64,000 nucleotides of DNA, taken from Chamaea fasciata. Lineage: Eukaryota > Chordata > Aves > Passeriformes > Sylviidae. The notes under the pieces are model-generated. The model had not been told where the DNA came from. It ran no database searches and was given only the letters and a program-made list of their open reading frames with translations. Of the stretch, positions 1 through 11,452 are shown piece by piece. Position 1 is the stretch's first letter; each line of letters begins with the position of its first letter. Made by a program: the position numbers and the translations under genes. The stretch spans positions 2,058,945 to 2,122,944 of the forward strand of contig JARCOQ010000017.1 of the NCBI GenBank assembly GCA_029207755.1, written 5' to 3'.

Positions 1-517
1 TGGAGGCAAAGGCCCTGCCTGCCCTCAGCTCCCCGCCGCTCCGCCGGAGACTTTCACTTCTACCCAGCAAAGCTCCTCTCTTATAGGGAGGCTTCCCTCC
101 GCTGTAATTAGATTCCACGGATTTAATCCCCTGGGAATGTAGCAATTACCATATACCTGACAAGTGCTAAATGCTGCATTCCGTGGGGATTATCACCTCC
201 GGCTGAACACAGAGGAAAAGGGGAGGGCAGGAGAAATTTCCCCTTCCTCACTGCGCTGGGGAGTGGGATGGAAAGAGGCTGATTTAGTGCAGCTGCTGGC
301 TGGGCTGGGGAGAGCGGGACACCGGGGGGAAAGGCATTCCTGAGAGGGACCAGACAAAATGTTTATCTCTCGTAAAAAAAGAACACGGGTAATGCTGCAC
401 ATCTGGGTCGCCCCGCTCAGTTCCTGTGGCGCTCGCTCCAGCTGGTCTGTGTTTACAGAGGGATTTTTATTAATGCTGCTGCTACGCGCAGCAAACACAC
501 TGCAGAATAACTGAGAT
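1..517. other. Unique non-coding sequence
   Basis: Moderately GC-rich single-copy sequence with no recognisable gene or repeat. The one ORF (193-498, minus) has no domain-like features and low-complexity serine/proline composition, so it is treated as chance. Confidence 0.6.
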
Positions 518-965
518 TAAGACAATTGGTTTAATAGACTTCAGCAATAAGTGACATTAAATCGAAATCGTATGCACCAGGAGGAGGCAAAGGAGAGGCA
601 TTTGTGTAGGGTTTATGCACCTGGCGAGGCGCAATTTATTACAGCTTGTTTAAAAAGCACGGGGCTGTTATAAAGCTCTTTCTATTCTTTTATATTATCT
701 CAGTTATTTACAAGATGGCACAGCGATGCTGTGAGGGCACCCTTCAGTGCTGATAAACTCCTCGGGACCAGCAGATAAAAGGCGGAATTCACCGGAGTGA
801 TAATGGCAGTGTTTACACGTACATCCCCTCCGTTGCTATGAAGCGTTTTGCGGGTTTAGCAAATTGGAATTAAGGCAGATTTCTCTGCGGTCTAACCGTA
901 ATGCGTTTGATTGGAATCAAAGGTTAGCAAAGTAAAAGCATTTGATTTTGCAACGAACACGCTGC
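518..965. promoter_or_regulatory. Candidate regulatory block (AT-rich, motif-dense)
   Basis: AT-rich, repeat-free sequence with transcription-factor-like motifs: a forkhead-like TGTTTAC near 813, GATA/TGATAA-like words near 750 and 770, TAAT homeodomain cores, and a TCF/LEF-like ATCAAAG at 917-923. The lack of avian repeats contrasts with the CR1 fragment that follows. Regulatory function is inferred from texture only. Conservation was not measured, and such motifs occur by chance at this length. Confidence 0.3.
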
Positions 966-1030
966 CATGGCAAAAATTGGTGGGATCGGCTCTGTGCTCC
1001 ATGGCAATGACAACATTCTGTCCTCAAGAC

Positions 1031-1308
1031 ATTCCAACATGGAATGGTTTGGGTGGAAATGGACCTTAAAGCTCACCCAGTGCCACCCCTGCCATGGGCA
1101 GGGACACCTCCCACCGTCCCTGCGTGTTCCAGCCTGGCCTGGGACACTGCCAGGGGTTCGGGGCAGCCACAGCTTCTCTGGGCTCTCTGTGCCAGAGAAG
1201 AGTATTTCCCTGATATCTAATCTAAACCTTCTGCCTGTCGCTTTGGATCCATTCCTCCTTGTCCTGTCATCACACGCTCTTTAAAAGAAGTCCCTTTCCA
1301 TCTTATTA
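1031..1308 (-). mobile_element. CR1 LINE 3'-end fragment
   Basis: The plus strand reads as antisense CR1. It shows the GGTTTGGGTGG terminus, the CCCCTGCCATGGGCAGGGACA block, the CAGCCACAGCTTCTCTGGG block, then TGATATCTAATCTAAACCTT and CCTTGTCCTGTCATCACA. CR1 is the dominant avian non-LTR retrotransposon and is usually 5'-truncated, as here. About 280 bp of 3' region is retained, with no reverse-transcriptase coding. The 3' octamer tail is decayed, which suggests an old insertion. Confidence 0.85.
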
Positions 1309-2435
1309 CCCAGCAGTGTCATCAATTCATGTCCGCGGCACCCTCTGTAATACTTTTATGTTATGTGGGAGAAAACCCAGCCCTCTATACACATTCCCTT
1401 GTATTCCAAGGGCACGGGTGGGCGCCAAAATGGTGTTTTGAAGATTCCAGGAGATTAAGCCAAGCTTTTTGTCGGTTTTTCCTGAGATCCAAGGTCACGA
1501 CTATATCCATTTAATGCAGGCTGGATCCATAAAGGTCATGTGACACCATCTGCATTCTTCATCACATCCCAGCCCATTGTAAGACTGAAATAAAGCCGGG
1601 GCAGGGCGTGGTGTTTCTGCATTTCCTAACTCATAGGCAAATCGTTCGAGATGACTCCTGTCTTTCGGTAGCACGGTAAACCAGTTTCAGCAAACAGAAG
1701 GGAGAAAATAATTCTTAATTGGCTAACTGCAATAATAGGCCGCTCAGATTTCTTGAAAATCTCACTCCCAGGACAAATCCCTTGACAGCAGCAGCAGCAG
1801 CGGCGGCTCTTCTGAAAATTGCCTTCAGAGGAGCTAATACGATTGCTGCCCGTGTTCCCAGGGCCATCTCCCTGTTCCATCTGCTCTGGACACAGCCTGC
1901 TCCTCCTCTTTCTCTCTGTGACACCCAGCTCGGGACCGACCCCAGCCCGGGGCTGCTGGAGGCAGTGGAAGAATTTGGATTTCCACAGGGAAAATGGGCT
2001 GCGTGCTGCTGTCCCTGCTGGCAGAGACATTCCTACCCGGTTTAGGCACCCGGGGATCACAACCCAACCCGCCCAGAGCTCTTCCCTGCCCTCCTCAGTC
2101 CATTTCCACCCTCATCTGCGACGAACTCAGCCTGGCCTTGCCCAAGCTGTGGTCCTTCATCCCTGCAGCAACAAATTCCATGCTGGTGAGCGGCTTTGCT
2201 GAAATTTGGGGGTTTTTTGGGTTATCCTGGAGCAGAAGCCCGGCAGCTCTGTGGCTCCCTGCGTTCCCCAGCAGCTCCCGGCTGTCAGCAGGGCACTCAG
2301 CCCCATCTGCTGCTCTGAAACCCCAGCTCTGCCTCTCCCCACATCCAATAATTTGTGCCTGTTGAAATCAGCCTGAACCCTTTCACTTGGCTTCACCAAA
2401 ATGAGGATTCACTTAGTGGCTAAGGAGAAAAAATT
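1309..2435. other. Unique non-coding sequence with short CAG repeat
   Basis: Single-copy sequence. A short GCAGCAGCAGCAGCGGCGGC tract (about 1787-1806) makes poly-alanine or poly-glutamine in overlapping ORFs on both strands (for example 1719-2045 plus and 1626-2060 minus). No ORF here resembles a known family, and several frames are open at once because the sequence is GC-rich. No exon structure was recognised. Confidence 0.5.
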
Positions 2436-2452
2436 AAAAAAAAAAAAAAAAA
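2436..2452. repeat. Poly-A tract (A17)
   Basis: Homopolymer of 17 A. No SINE or processed-gene body is recognisable immediately upstream, so it is a simple repeat rather than proof of retrotransposition. Confidence 0.95.
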
Positions 2453-3060
2453 GGTAGGAAAGAGCCTATTGACAATTTAATCCTCTCAGTGGCTCCGGGC
2501 CGACATTAAAACTGTTGCAACCAAACCCAAGTGGTTAATGACACTTAAAAACCTGTTCCTGTCTTTGCAAGCTGTCACAGGGCTTTGTCTTCCAACGGGG
2601 GGAAGAAACTCAATGCTGGGGCGGTGAATGAGACACATGCATGTGATCAGGGGTGATCAGAGCATGCAAAACACATCGGAACAAAACACACACTGGGGTC
2701 AAAGCGGCAGAAAAATGAAAGCGTTTTGTGTTCCTCATTTGCCTGACTCACTGAATCCCCGGCCAGGGACGTGCCTGAACCAGACTTGGCTCCTCTGCCT
2801 TACAAACGCCGAGGTTTGCCTGTTCCACTCGGCACCTGTTCTGCAGTAATGCGGAATTAATGTCCCGGCCAAAGCCTCAAAGGGATGAACAAGAATGCGA
2901 GCCGAAAACTAGTTGCTTCTAATTGTCATGAAAACAAATGTCAAAAGAACATGTGTTCCTGCTTAGCCAACTCCGCTTACTAAGTTTGAAGCTGTTTTGC
3001 GTTAAGTTTCTACCATTTAAATGAAATGTTTTGTCTCTGACATACTTGATGTGGCTTTAA
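2453..3060. other. Unique non-coding sequence
   Basis: Repeat-free sequence. The part from about 2846 to 3060 is AT-rich with homeodomain-like TAAT words and could be regulatory, but nothing diagnostic is seen. Confidence 0.45.
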
Positions 3061-3073
3061 GAAGCTGTGCTTT

Positions 3074-3277
3074 CCCCCCCCCCCCCACCCCTCCATCCCC
3101 CTTATGAATCTTAATGTTTGCCTGGATTTGTTTGTAACATCAGACAAAAGACTGGCAGCCTGTGCCAGAGTGACATAGATTTTATGTTGAAACAAAGCAA
3201 AGCCAAAAAAAAAAAGAAAAAAAATCAATTAGGGGGTCATTACAACCCAAAGTTTTGGTGTTGTTTTTTTTTTTTTC
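3074..3277. repeat. Cluster of homopolymer runs (C13, A-runs, T-run)
   Basis: A run of 13 C at 3074-3086, interrupted A-runs around 3205-3224, and a T-run around 3265-3277. The ORF on the minus strand at 3010-3228 owes its poly-G and poly-F stretches to these runs and is not a gene. Confidence 0.9.
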
Positions 3278-4040
3278 AATGAAAGAAATACTGTAATGGA
3301 ATTGTAATACTTTGAGGGCGAGGAGTTCTTTTTAATTCCTGAAAGAGCTCTTTTGCGGCGCCCCTCCTCCCCCTCCCGGCTGTGAATCTGCTGTGTTGCA
3401 GAATGAGTCAGCTCTGGAACATCCCAGCTCCACAGCTGTGCATTAGCATTTGGGAAAAGAGGAGCGCCGCGAGTTCATCTTGGACATGTGGAAGCACTGA
3501 CGCTCCTTTCAAACCGTGCGGGGACGAGGGCTCGGAGCCCGGCACGTGTGGATGCAGCTCCTGCCCTCCAGCAGCTCCCAGCCACTCTCCAACGGGAGTT
3601 TTCCATGGATTTCCTTCATGGAGATGGAATAAGCATAGCAGGGGCTGTTAAATTATTGCAATTTAGTGTTTGATGTTGTAAAATGTGGATGGCTGCTTTT
3701 TTATTTTGCTTTTTTCCCCCCACACTATTCCTCGTTCCTGGAGGCCATCTCCTCACAAAAGGAACACTGCAGCTTTGTTTCCGAAGGAATGGAAGTTCGA
3801 CTTCAGTTCTTTCCATAACAAGTGCATGATTAGAGAGGAAAAAAAGTAAATCCTTTCCCTGGAGCAGGGCAGTGGGGTTCTGTGCACACCTTAAATCAGC
3901 ATTTCCCAAGGATGAGCCTGAGAGCCAGCTGGGTTCACGACCTGGAAGTGCAGGAGGAAATGGGCTCAGGAGGCTGGAACGGGAATCACAACCTGAGAGC
4001 TTGGGAAGTGCTGCTTTGCATAAAACCTACGGGAATCACA
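3278..4040. other. Unique non-coding sequence
   Basis: Mixed-composition single-copy sequence. No gene, repeat family or clear regulatory cluster was recognised. Confidence 0.5.
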
Positions 4041-4150
4041 GCCACACTTGGTGTTTCCAGGTACATAAACCCCACACTTGGTGTTTCCAGGTACATAAAC
4101 CCCACACTTGGTGTTTCCAGGTACATAAAGCCCACACTTGGTGTTTCCAG
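4041..4150. repeat. 30-bp minisatellite, about 3.7 copies
   Basis: Unit starts CCACACTTGGTGTTTCCAGG and continues with GTACATAAAC. Successive units start at 4042, 4072, 4102 and 4132 and are nearly identical; one base differs in the third unit, and the fourth diverges after TTTCCAGG. The 30-bp period is a multiple of three, so every frame gives a 10-residue peptide repeat. This explains the repeated peptides in ORFs 3872-4408 (plus) and 3966-4481 (minus). Confidence 0.95.
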
Positions 4151-6331
4151 GAGGATTCAGTCCCAGCTCAGGGCAGGGAATGGGAGCAAGACCAAGATCA
4201 GGACCAGGGCTCTGGAAGGAGCACCTGGGGGTTGAAACAGTGCTGGGACAGAGGTTCTGGGGCTGGGTTTGGGGACCCAAAGGCACCTCTGGCCCACTCA
4301 CCCAGCCCCGGCCACTCAAGCCACAGGGATTTGAGGCAGGGAAGGAAGGGGCTTGTGTCCACAGGGCCAGCTCACATCTGGCCTGCATCTGGCCCTCTGG
4401 AAGTTTAGGCTCAAAAACCCCTCGATTTCTGAAACCTGTGTTGTGGCCCAGAAGCACGAGTCCTTTAGGATGGGCTTTCAAAGAAGACTGTCACGTTGCC
4501 ATAAAAATCTGCTGCACTTAATGGGGGAATGAAAATTTGCACCCATGGAAAATATGCAAATAACCCTTTTAAGGATGAATCATTAAGGTCTCCAAATGTA
4601 TTGAGATGTTCTACACCCAGTTTGCATTTGGGAGCGAGGAACCTGCTCCAGGCTGAGCTGGGAGCTCCCAAAACACTCACGGCAAACGCAAATTCCCCTC
4701 TCAGTTTGCTCAATAAATATATTTGTGCAAAAGCCTCCCCCCCCAAGGAACCTGCAGGAAGAGTGGGAAGATCCCATTTTGAATGTGAGGGGACAGAACA
4801 ACTTCAACGCCAGCTACAAACATCAATAATTAATATAATTAAGTCTCTTAAAGCCTGGCCTGTGCCACCTCCCTTTAAGGACCGACACCAGCCTGTTCTG
4901 CAATGGAAATTTTTACTTCAGTGGGAATTTCTTATCCTCGATTTGCAACTTCTTAAGTGCTGATGAGTGTGGTGCAAAACTGTACACAAACCACCCCCAG
5001 TGAGTGGAGAACCACACTGAACAGATTTTGCCTGGCTTGGGATGGAGGGTCAGATGCGCTCACGACACGATTTCCACCAGGCTGCCCAGCAATCCTCACG
5101 TGAAATCCGCACCACCACGCACAGGTCAGTCAGCCCTGAAGTGAAAACCTGTGGCAGGTGTCACCTGGAAGGATCCAAGAGAAAAGGGCAGATTTGGTGG
5201 CTGAGGCTGCAGAAAAGCTGCCTCCTGTTAGATGGCACAGGTGAGGACAGCGATTTTCTGTGCACCTTCCGTGGCATGACTAATTCTGCAGGTGTCAGGT
5301 GGATTTATTGGGATCTGCAGGGGATATATTTGTCTCACAAAGGCAAGAGGATTTAACTCACACATCTAATCTGCCAGGAGGGCTTGGGAGCCATTTTACA
5401 AGTGGAACAAGTGCCTCTGTGCTCTTTTTGCAGTGTCTCCTTTTTCCACTCCTCCTCGTGCCTCCTCGGATCTGGCACTTCTCCCAAAATGCACACCGCA
5501 TTCAGGAGAGGGAAAACACTAACCCTGTATCATTTGAATAAATGAGCTCCACATACATCGCCACTTACAGTTCAAATTATGCAAAAAAAATCCGAGATAA
5601 ATGAGGCTGAGCATAAAAGGCCCTTAGTGTGTAATTATAAATACTAAAACGACGTATTTTTCCAAAACAAGAACTTTTTTTTTCCTTTACATTTGCATAC
5701 TGTGTCGACTTTTGACCCGCAATAAAAACGCAGCGCAAGTTGGTGAGTGCCTGAGTCAGAACAGGACCTTCTGTTTGCATCGTTCCTGCTGCCTTCTGGA
5801 GTTCCAGCCCTCAGCAATTGACTCAGATTTGTAGCCGCGGATGGAGCAGCTCCAGTGGGTGACCAAAAGCCCTTGTCTTGAGCCGTGCCAACTGTTAGAT
5901 TAAAATTCCTGGGCTTCGGGATGTAGGCAGGAATTCCATGGGTCAAGTTGTAGATAACAATGAGCATGGATCAAACCTTGAGGTGCTTTTTTGGCTTGGC
6001 CGTGTTTACCAAGCACAGCTGGACCAAGCAGGCTGGTCGCATCTCAGGGAAGGAGGGAACAACACTGGGATAAAGCCAGGACTAAAGTTTTTCCTCAGCT
6101 TAATTTCTGTTCCCTTCTGTCTCTGTCCTGATCTCTAAACTGTCTGGATTGTTGTTACAACAGTGGGATGCGGTGGTGTTCCGAGGAAGTTGATGCAGAC
6201 TTTCCCAGTTGTTAATCCGCTCAGACAGAAGTGCTGAATCCTGTAGGATTTCACAGCATCCCAGGACAGTTCACAGCTTTAACGCTGGAAAATACTTGGA
6301 TGATCAAATCCCAGCTCTTTTTGCCTCAATG
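4151..6331. other. Unique non-coding sequence
   Basis: About 2.2 kb without recognisable genes or mobile elements. Only short ORFs occur, frequently overlapping on both strands. A C-run lies near 4737-4744. The part from 5560 to 5720 is AT-rich. No RNA gene was seen. Confidence 0.5.
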
Positions 6332-6552
6332 CACAGAATCCCAGAGAGGTTTGGGTTGGAAGGGAGCTTAAAGTTCATCTGGTTACGACCCCCTGCCTTG
6401 GGCAGGGACACTTTCCACTGTCCCAGGCTGCTCCAAGCCCTATCCAGACTGGTCTTGGACATTTCCAGGGATCCAGGGGCAGCCACAGCTCCTTTGGGCA
6501 CCCTGATCCAGGGCCTCCCCACCCTCCCAGGGAGGGATTCCTTCCCAATAAT
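6332..6552 (-). mobile_element. CR1 LINE 3'-end fragment
   Basis: Antisense CR1 on the plus strand: CACAGAATCCCAGAGAGG terminus, TTTGGGTTGGAAGGGAGC, the GGGCAGGGACACTTTCCACT block, TCCAGGGATCCAGGGGCAGC, and CCTCCCCACCCTCCCAGGG. It is a 5'-truncated 3' end of about 220 bp with no coding portion. The layout is nearly the same as in the fragment at 32105-32593 and serves as the uninterrupted comparison for that one. Confidence 0.88.
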
Positions 6553-7420
6553 GAAAATTATACAAATCCAGCACTCGGGAGGAGCTGAGGTGTGAGTGCA
6601 CCTGGAGACAGCTGCATTTCTCCTGTTCCTATGAGAGGAACCAGCAGCAGAGTTGGGGATGGAGCTGTTGCAGAACTGGAATCCCCCAGCTCATTCCAGC
6701 ACATTAAGAACACCAAAATATGGAGGCTACAGGTGAGCTGAAAATTCAGCCTTTCTCCGACCTGCCTTGTTTCAGTAAATCACGCAAATGGCCCTGCTGA
6801 CCTCGGTGGGACCTTTCCTACAGCACAGGTCCCTGTGGACTCAACAGTAGCACCACCAGATCTGCTTCCAGTTTATATTTAAACAGAAAAAAAAAAAAAA
6901 AAAGAAATAGAGATGTCTTGTTCGAGCCGAGCCTGAGAACCACAGAGATGAAAGAGGGAAGGGGAAATGCTGCTGCAGCAGCAGCTGAGCACTGCTGAGC
7001 AGATTTTTCAGCCCAGCCACCTAGCCAGGATTGCTTCAGCCCTAAAAGCCCGTTTTGCTTGCCCAGGGTGAATTTGGCTGTGGCAACAGAGCTGCCCGGG
7101 GGTTTTCTTGGAGGAGCCAAAAATCCCCATCCTGTGGCTCCAGCCTGGCCAAGCTCCTCCTGCCCCTCTGGAAATGAGGGATGAGGGGTGGCACAGGGCG
7201 AGGGGAGCCTGTGCCGCTCCTCAGGACTGCGCCAGCCCTAAGGATAAACCCCAGGAGCACAGGAGGGGGAGCAGGAGCTGCCCTGCTGCAAGGGCAGATC
7301 CCCTGAGAAGGCAAATTGAGAGTGGAGCAGCCCTCGCAGTTACCAGACTAATCATATTTCTGGTTCGTTTCCACAATTACAGAAGGGGTCAAGTGGATCC
7401 TCCATTTTAATGAGTTGCCT
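6553..7420. other. Unique non-coding sequence with A17 tract
   Basis: A run of 17 A lies at 6887-6903. The GC-rich part at 7040-7320 is open in several frames on both strands, consistent with composition rather than coding. No known protein was recognised. Confidence 0.5.
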
Positions 7421-8830
7421 AAAATCTGGCAGCTCGTTTGTGACGAGGCAGATAATTTTTAAGTGTTGTGTGTTTTAGATCTCATCCTCCTCCCCCTTTG
7501 CACGGTGATAAACCAGCACCTTTCTGTGCAAGTGAAATGTTGGTTAATTTAACTTCTATTTGCTATTATACATTGTGGTTGTTGCCTTCTCTGCCTGTTT
7601 CGTTCTCTGTTATCCTCATTTTAACTGATTATAACTGAGTGGGAAAGTCCAAGACCTCTGGTTGAAATTCAAAAGAAAATAAATGGATTTTTTATGGCCT
7701 GAAGAATCTATTCATTGCTAAACCATTTATCTTTGCAGAAGGAGTGACTATATTCAATATGCCCTCCTATTTCCCTAATTTCATTTCTCTCTAAGTACGC
7801 TCTGTGCTTGAAAATGAATCTCCTCTGAACTTCCACGGAGAGGCTTCGCTGCTGAAAGTCCCAGCAAGAGCCCAATTAACAAAATTAAACACATCTCAGA
7901 GGTCGTGGATGAAGCCTGGGCATCCCTAAAAAATGAAACTTGGATGAAAATGCAAACCCAGAGCGTGCTGGTGGGATTCTCCGAGGCGCATTGCAGCGAG
8001 CAGCAGAGCACACACACACGCGACCTTTAAACACACTGCTCGTGCTTTTTGGCTTCCTTCAAAGATTTCTTAAGGGGACGAGAGTCATTAAGCAGGAGGG
8101 GAGGGAGGAGAGGCATTAAGGTTATTTAAACTGCTTTTTTTCTTAATTCCAAATCGTCTTCCTCTGGTGAATCCTGACTTTATTGCTCCTCTTGCATCTC
8201 AGGGCGGCGCGATTACATTCTTACCTCGAACAAAGGCTGAACTTTGGACAGTGTTTGGAAGGGTTTACAAATAAAGTAAACAGTTCTGCTGCATAAAACA
8301 TATGTATGTGAGCAGGACTTCCTCCTCCCCAGATGAGGCACACTCATGTAATTTCATTTGTAAGCTTCCTCAGCTGCTGTTTGAAAATGTTTCCTTTCTG
8401 TCTGCAATGAACGCAAAGTTAAAATTCTCAACTTCCACTCCCCCCTCCCCGATCGTTAAACTTCGGCGATTCTGTTAAAGTTCCACCAAATGCTGCCTTT
8501 ACCAGCTCAGATATTAAATATTGGCTTTCAGTTTCAACTTGAACTGCTGCCTTTGTTCAGGCTGGATGAAGCCCAAATAGGTTATCTAGTTTAGTTATTA
8601 CTGGATGGTTCTAGTGGGGCTTAACTGAGTGTTTTTATATTCGAGTGTAGAAACCAGGAGGGGAGGGGGGGGGTGGATTTACTAATTTTACATCTCCATT
8701 TAAAAAAATAAAAATCAGAAGGTTTTTTTCATCCCCAGGTTAAAAATTAACAAATCAGAATGTTGGACTTTTAACTCCCCAGTCAGACAATGCAAAGCCG
8801 GGACAGATTTTAACTGCAGGATTGAAAACG
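7421..8830. promoter_or_regulatory. Candidate regulatory block (AT-rich, repeat-free)
   Basis: About 1.4 kb of AT-rich sequence almost free of repeats and of long ORFs. Motif-like words include a forkhead-type GTAAACA at 8276-8282, an E-box CATATG at 8299-8304, GATA-like GATAA words near 7450 and 7508, and several TAAT cores. This matches the texture of vertebrate conserved non-coding elements. The call is inference; alignment to another bird and to a mammal would settle it. Confidence 0.3.
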
Positions 8831-9590
8831 CGGCTGGAAGTGTGCCACGTCCAGGTGTGACACCTCAAAGATGCCACATTTATTGGAGGTGGCTTCTGCC
8901 CGGGCATCTGTCACCTCCCTGTCCCCAGGTGCTGCACAGAGGGATCATCCAGAGCACAAGGGAGGGTTCACAAACGTTTACAAAGTGCTTTTTTCTCCCT
9001 CCACTCAGAGCTGTGCCCCATTTCTGTGGGCACGACTGAGGGGCTGCGAGCACAGACATCGGCCTGGGCCGTGTCCGTGAAGGAAAATTTGGTGTTTACT
9101 GTTTATTATCCTTTCACACCCTCATTATCCAGCCCCAAAAAAGAGCCTTGTCATCCCAGCCTGGTCCGTGGGGACCGATTGTACGTCCCCGAAGAATGAA
9201 TAGTGCAGGGGGAAAAGCCGGCGAACAATTAGCTGCTTGAATTGGATTTGAATAAATAGTTAACTCGGAGCTGCTGATTTGGATTCTGCATCTGCATGTG
9301 AGCAAAGGCAGGAACAGCCCTGCCCTGTGTGCAGCCCTGGGAGCCGGGCAGAGGCTCCACAAGCTCCTGCCTTATGGTTTATTGTGCTGTGTTAGGCTGA
9401 ACAACTGGGAATGCCGTTCCCAAGTGTTCACAGGGCAGGACACTCTTCACCCTCACCCCCCCACAGCTGGCCCAGGGATCATAATGCTCAGTGAAAATAC
9501 AATTATTCGTTTGTTTTTGAGCTCTTTGGCTGCGTAGAGATCTCACTTTTAATTTTAACTTCCCTATAACACCTGCAGAAACCTTTAAAT
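8831..9590. other. Unique non-coding sequence
   Basis: Moderately GC-rich, then AT-rich, single-copy sequence. No gene or mobile element was recognised. Confidence 0.5.
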
Positions 9591-9783
9591 ATGCATATAC
9601 ATAATACATATGCATATATATCTATATCTATCTATATAGATATATAAGGAACATGAATTTTTTATAACGATCTGTGGAACACTGATAAACAGGGATTGGG
9701 AAAAATAAAATATAATAAAAAAATAAAATAAAGTAAAAATAAAATTACAAATAAACAGAAGATAAAATAGAGTAAAATAAAAT
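9591..9783. repeat. AT-rich simple repeats
   Basis: An ATATGCATATAC-type dinucleotide region with internal palindromic words (about 9591-9647) is followed by A-rich AATAAAA repeats (about 9693-9783). Low complexity with no coding content. Confidence 0.85.
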
Positions 9784-10498
9784 CCAGGAATTTGTCAAGC
9801 ATTAGGAAATGGACAGGTGGAGGAGGGAGAGCATCTCCTGCAGCTCGGGCAGGAGCTGTGCTGATGCTGCCAGTGCTGGTCAGCAGGATTATTGTCAGCA
9901 GTGGAGAAGAAATCAAAGGGAGGTGCTGGGAGAAGATCAGACCGCGGGATTTTGGGATTCCTGCTCTCTCTGCACTGCCCTGGAAGTGCAGACAAAGCTC
10001 TCTCTGCTTCCCAGAGCTGCCTGGATGAGTAACTTTGGGGAGCCTTTGACACAAACCCTTTCGTGCCCGTGAATCCTGCAGCTCTGCCCCAAGCTCCAGG
10101 GACCTCCCTTTTCCAGGTGACATCCCAGACAAAGGTGTGAGCGCTCAAACCATTGTGCAGTGACGCCAAAAATTCCCCAGAAAGGGGCTCTGAGCTCCTT
10201 TTCCCGAGCTGGCCTCTTGCAGAAAGTCACTCTGGGTGTCACAGGGAGGGACAGGTGCTGCACATGCAATGCAGGTTATTTTGTGGGGTTTTTTTTGAGA
10301 AAACCCCAAAAGGCAGAAGAGGGCACAGGGTTTTAGGACCAAAGCCAGCTCGGAGAGCTCCTGCGCACGGCAGGAACAGCAGGATGCTGTTTGGGGACAT
10401 TCAGCACCGTCGGTGGCCACCAAACCCGGCGGAGCCCGGTGCCCAGCGCCCTCTGGGCAGATCAAAAGCAGCGCTGGGGCTTCCAGCAGTGCCACCCT
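9784..10498. other. Unique non-coding sequence
   Basis: GC-balanced sequence open in several frames on both strands, with no recognisable protein family. Nothing further was identified. Confidence 0.5.
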
Positions 10499-10538
10499 TC
10501 CTCCTCCTCCTCCTCCTCCTCCTCCTCCTCCTCCTCCC
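10499..10538. repeat. (TCC)n trinucleotide microsatellite
   Basis: About 13 uninterrupted TCC units. The poly-proline, poly-leucine and poly-glycine tracts in overlapping ORFs on both strands derive from it. Confidence 0.97.
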
Positions 10539-10854
10539 CCAGCCCTAATTAGCTCTCTCCTTCTCCCTCCTCCCCTCGCGTTTGCTCCCAAATTTGCTGA
10601 CCTCATGTAATTCCTAATTTGACAGGCTGCCTCCTTTCATTATATATTTTTTTCCTCTTTTTTGGGGGGGAGGGTGCTATTTTCGTCGTGACGAGTTGCG
10701 AAAACACCGAGCGGGGCTGCCCTCGGCAGCCTCCCCTTCCCAGGAATGTTGGGACGTTCAAACACGGAGGAAACCCAGCTTTGTCTCCCTGCAAAGGCAG
10801 CAAAACAACGGGAGGGGAAGCTGCTTTCTTTGTCTTCCAAACAGTTTTGCCAAG
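10539..10854. other. Unique non-coding sequence
   Basis: Short single-copy stretch between two microsatellites. It contains T-rich and G-rich runs near 10645-10672. No gene was seen. Confidence 0.5.
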
Positions 10855-10877
10855 ACACACACACACACACACACACA
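10855..10877. repeat. (AC)n dinucleotide microsatellite
   Basis: About 11 AC units followed by AGAGAGAGG and an A-rich stretch. Confidence 0.97.
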
Positions 10878-11357
10878 GAGAGAGGAAAAAAATATAAAAA
10901 TAAAGGGAATAAAAAAGAAAAAAGGCACCTTGAGGGGAACAAAAGATGAACTTGTTAATAAGAGAGAAGTTATTGGCCTTGCGTTTCAGAGGAAAACAAG
11001 GATTCCTGGATGCCTTTTATTTGTATATTCGGATATTTCCTGCTGGAAGATGTGCTGGGTGAGAGGCGAGCAGGCAATGGCAGGAATTACTCGAATGCTG
11101 ATGTGTTGTTTTGGATTTTTCTAAGTGAGAAGTGTTGTTTGTTTTGGAGTTTGTTTTGAAGTGATTTTGTGGTTTTTTTTTCGCCTGGAACAAGGAGAAC
11201 TCTGCTTTTGCTTTACTCATATCCTTGTTTTCCTGCTAGCACTCATCCCTTTTCCCCACGTTAGTTGCTTGGTGACTGGTGTTAATCTCCACATTCAACG
11301 GCATTTTTACAACCGCCCTGACACAGAAACAAAATTAGTCAGAAAATATCTGGGAGG
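10878..11357. other. Unique non-coding sequence
   Basis: A-rich at the start, then T/G-biased. No supported gene or mobile element. Confidence 0.5.
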
Positions 11358-11452
11358 GGTTTTTTTTGTTTGTTTGTTTGTTTGTTTTTCCCTACTTATT
11401 TTCTTCTTTCTCTCTCTCTCTCTTTTTTTTTTCCCATTTATTTTCCCCCTTC
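11358..11452. repeat. (GTTT)n followed by pyrimidine-rich low complexity
   Basis: T-run and about 6 GTTT units (11358-11389), then a CT-rich stretch with (TC)n and T-runs to about 11452. Confidence 0.9.

Noticed and set aside
2436..2452. Poly-A tracts as possible tails of processed pseudogenes (also 6887, 11577, 62221)
   Set aside because: No recognisable gene or SINE body, and no clear target duplication beside any of them.
3872..4481. ORFs with four 10-residue repeats
   Set aside because: Generated by the 30-bp minisatellite; overlapping ORFs exist on both strands.
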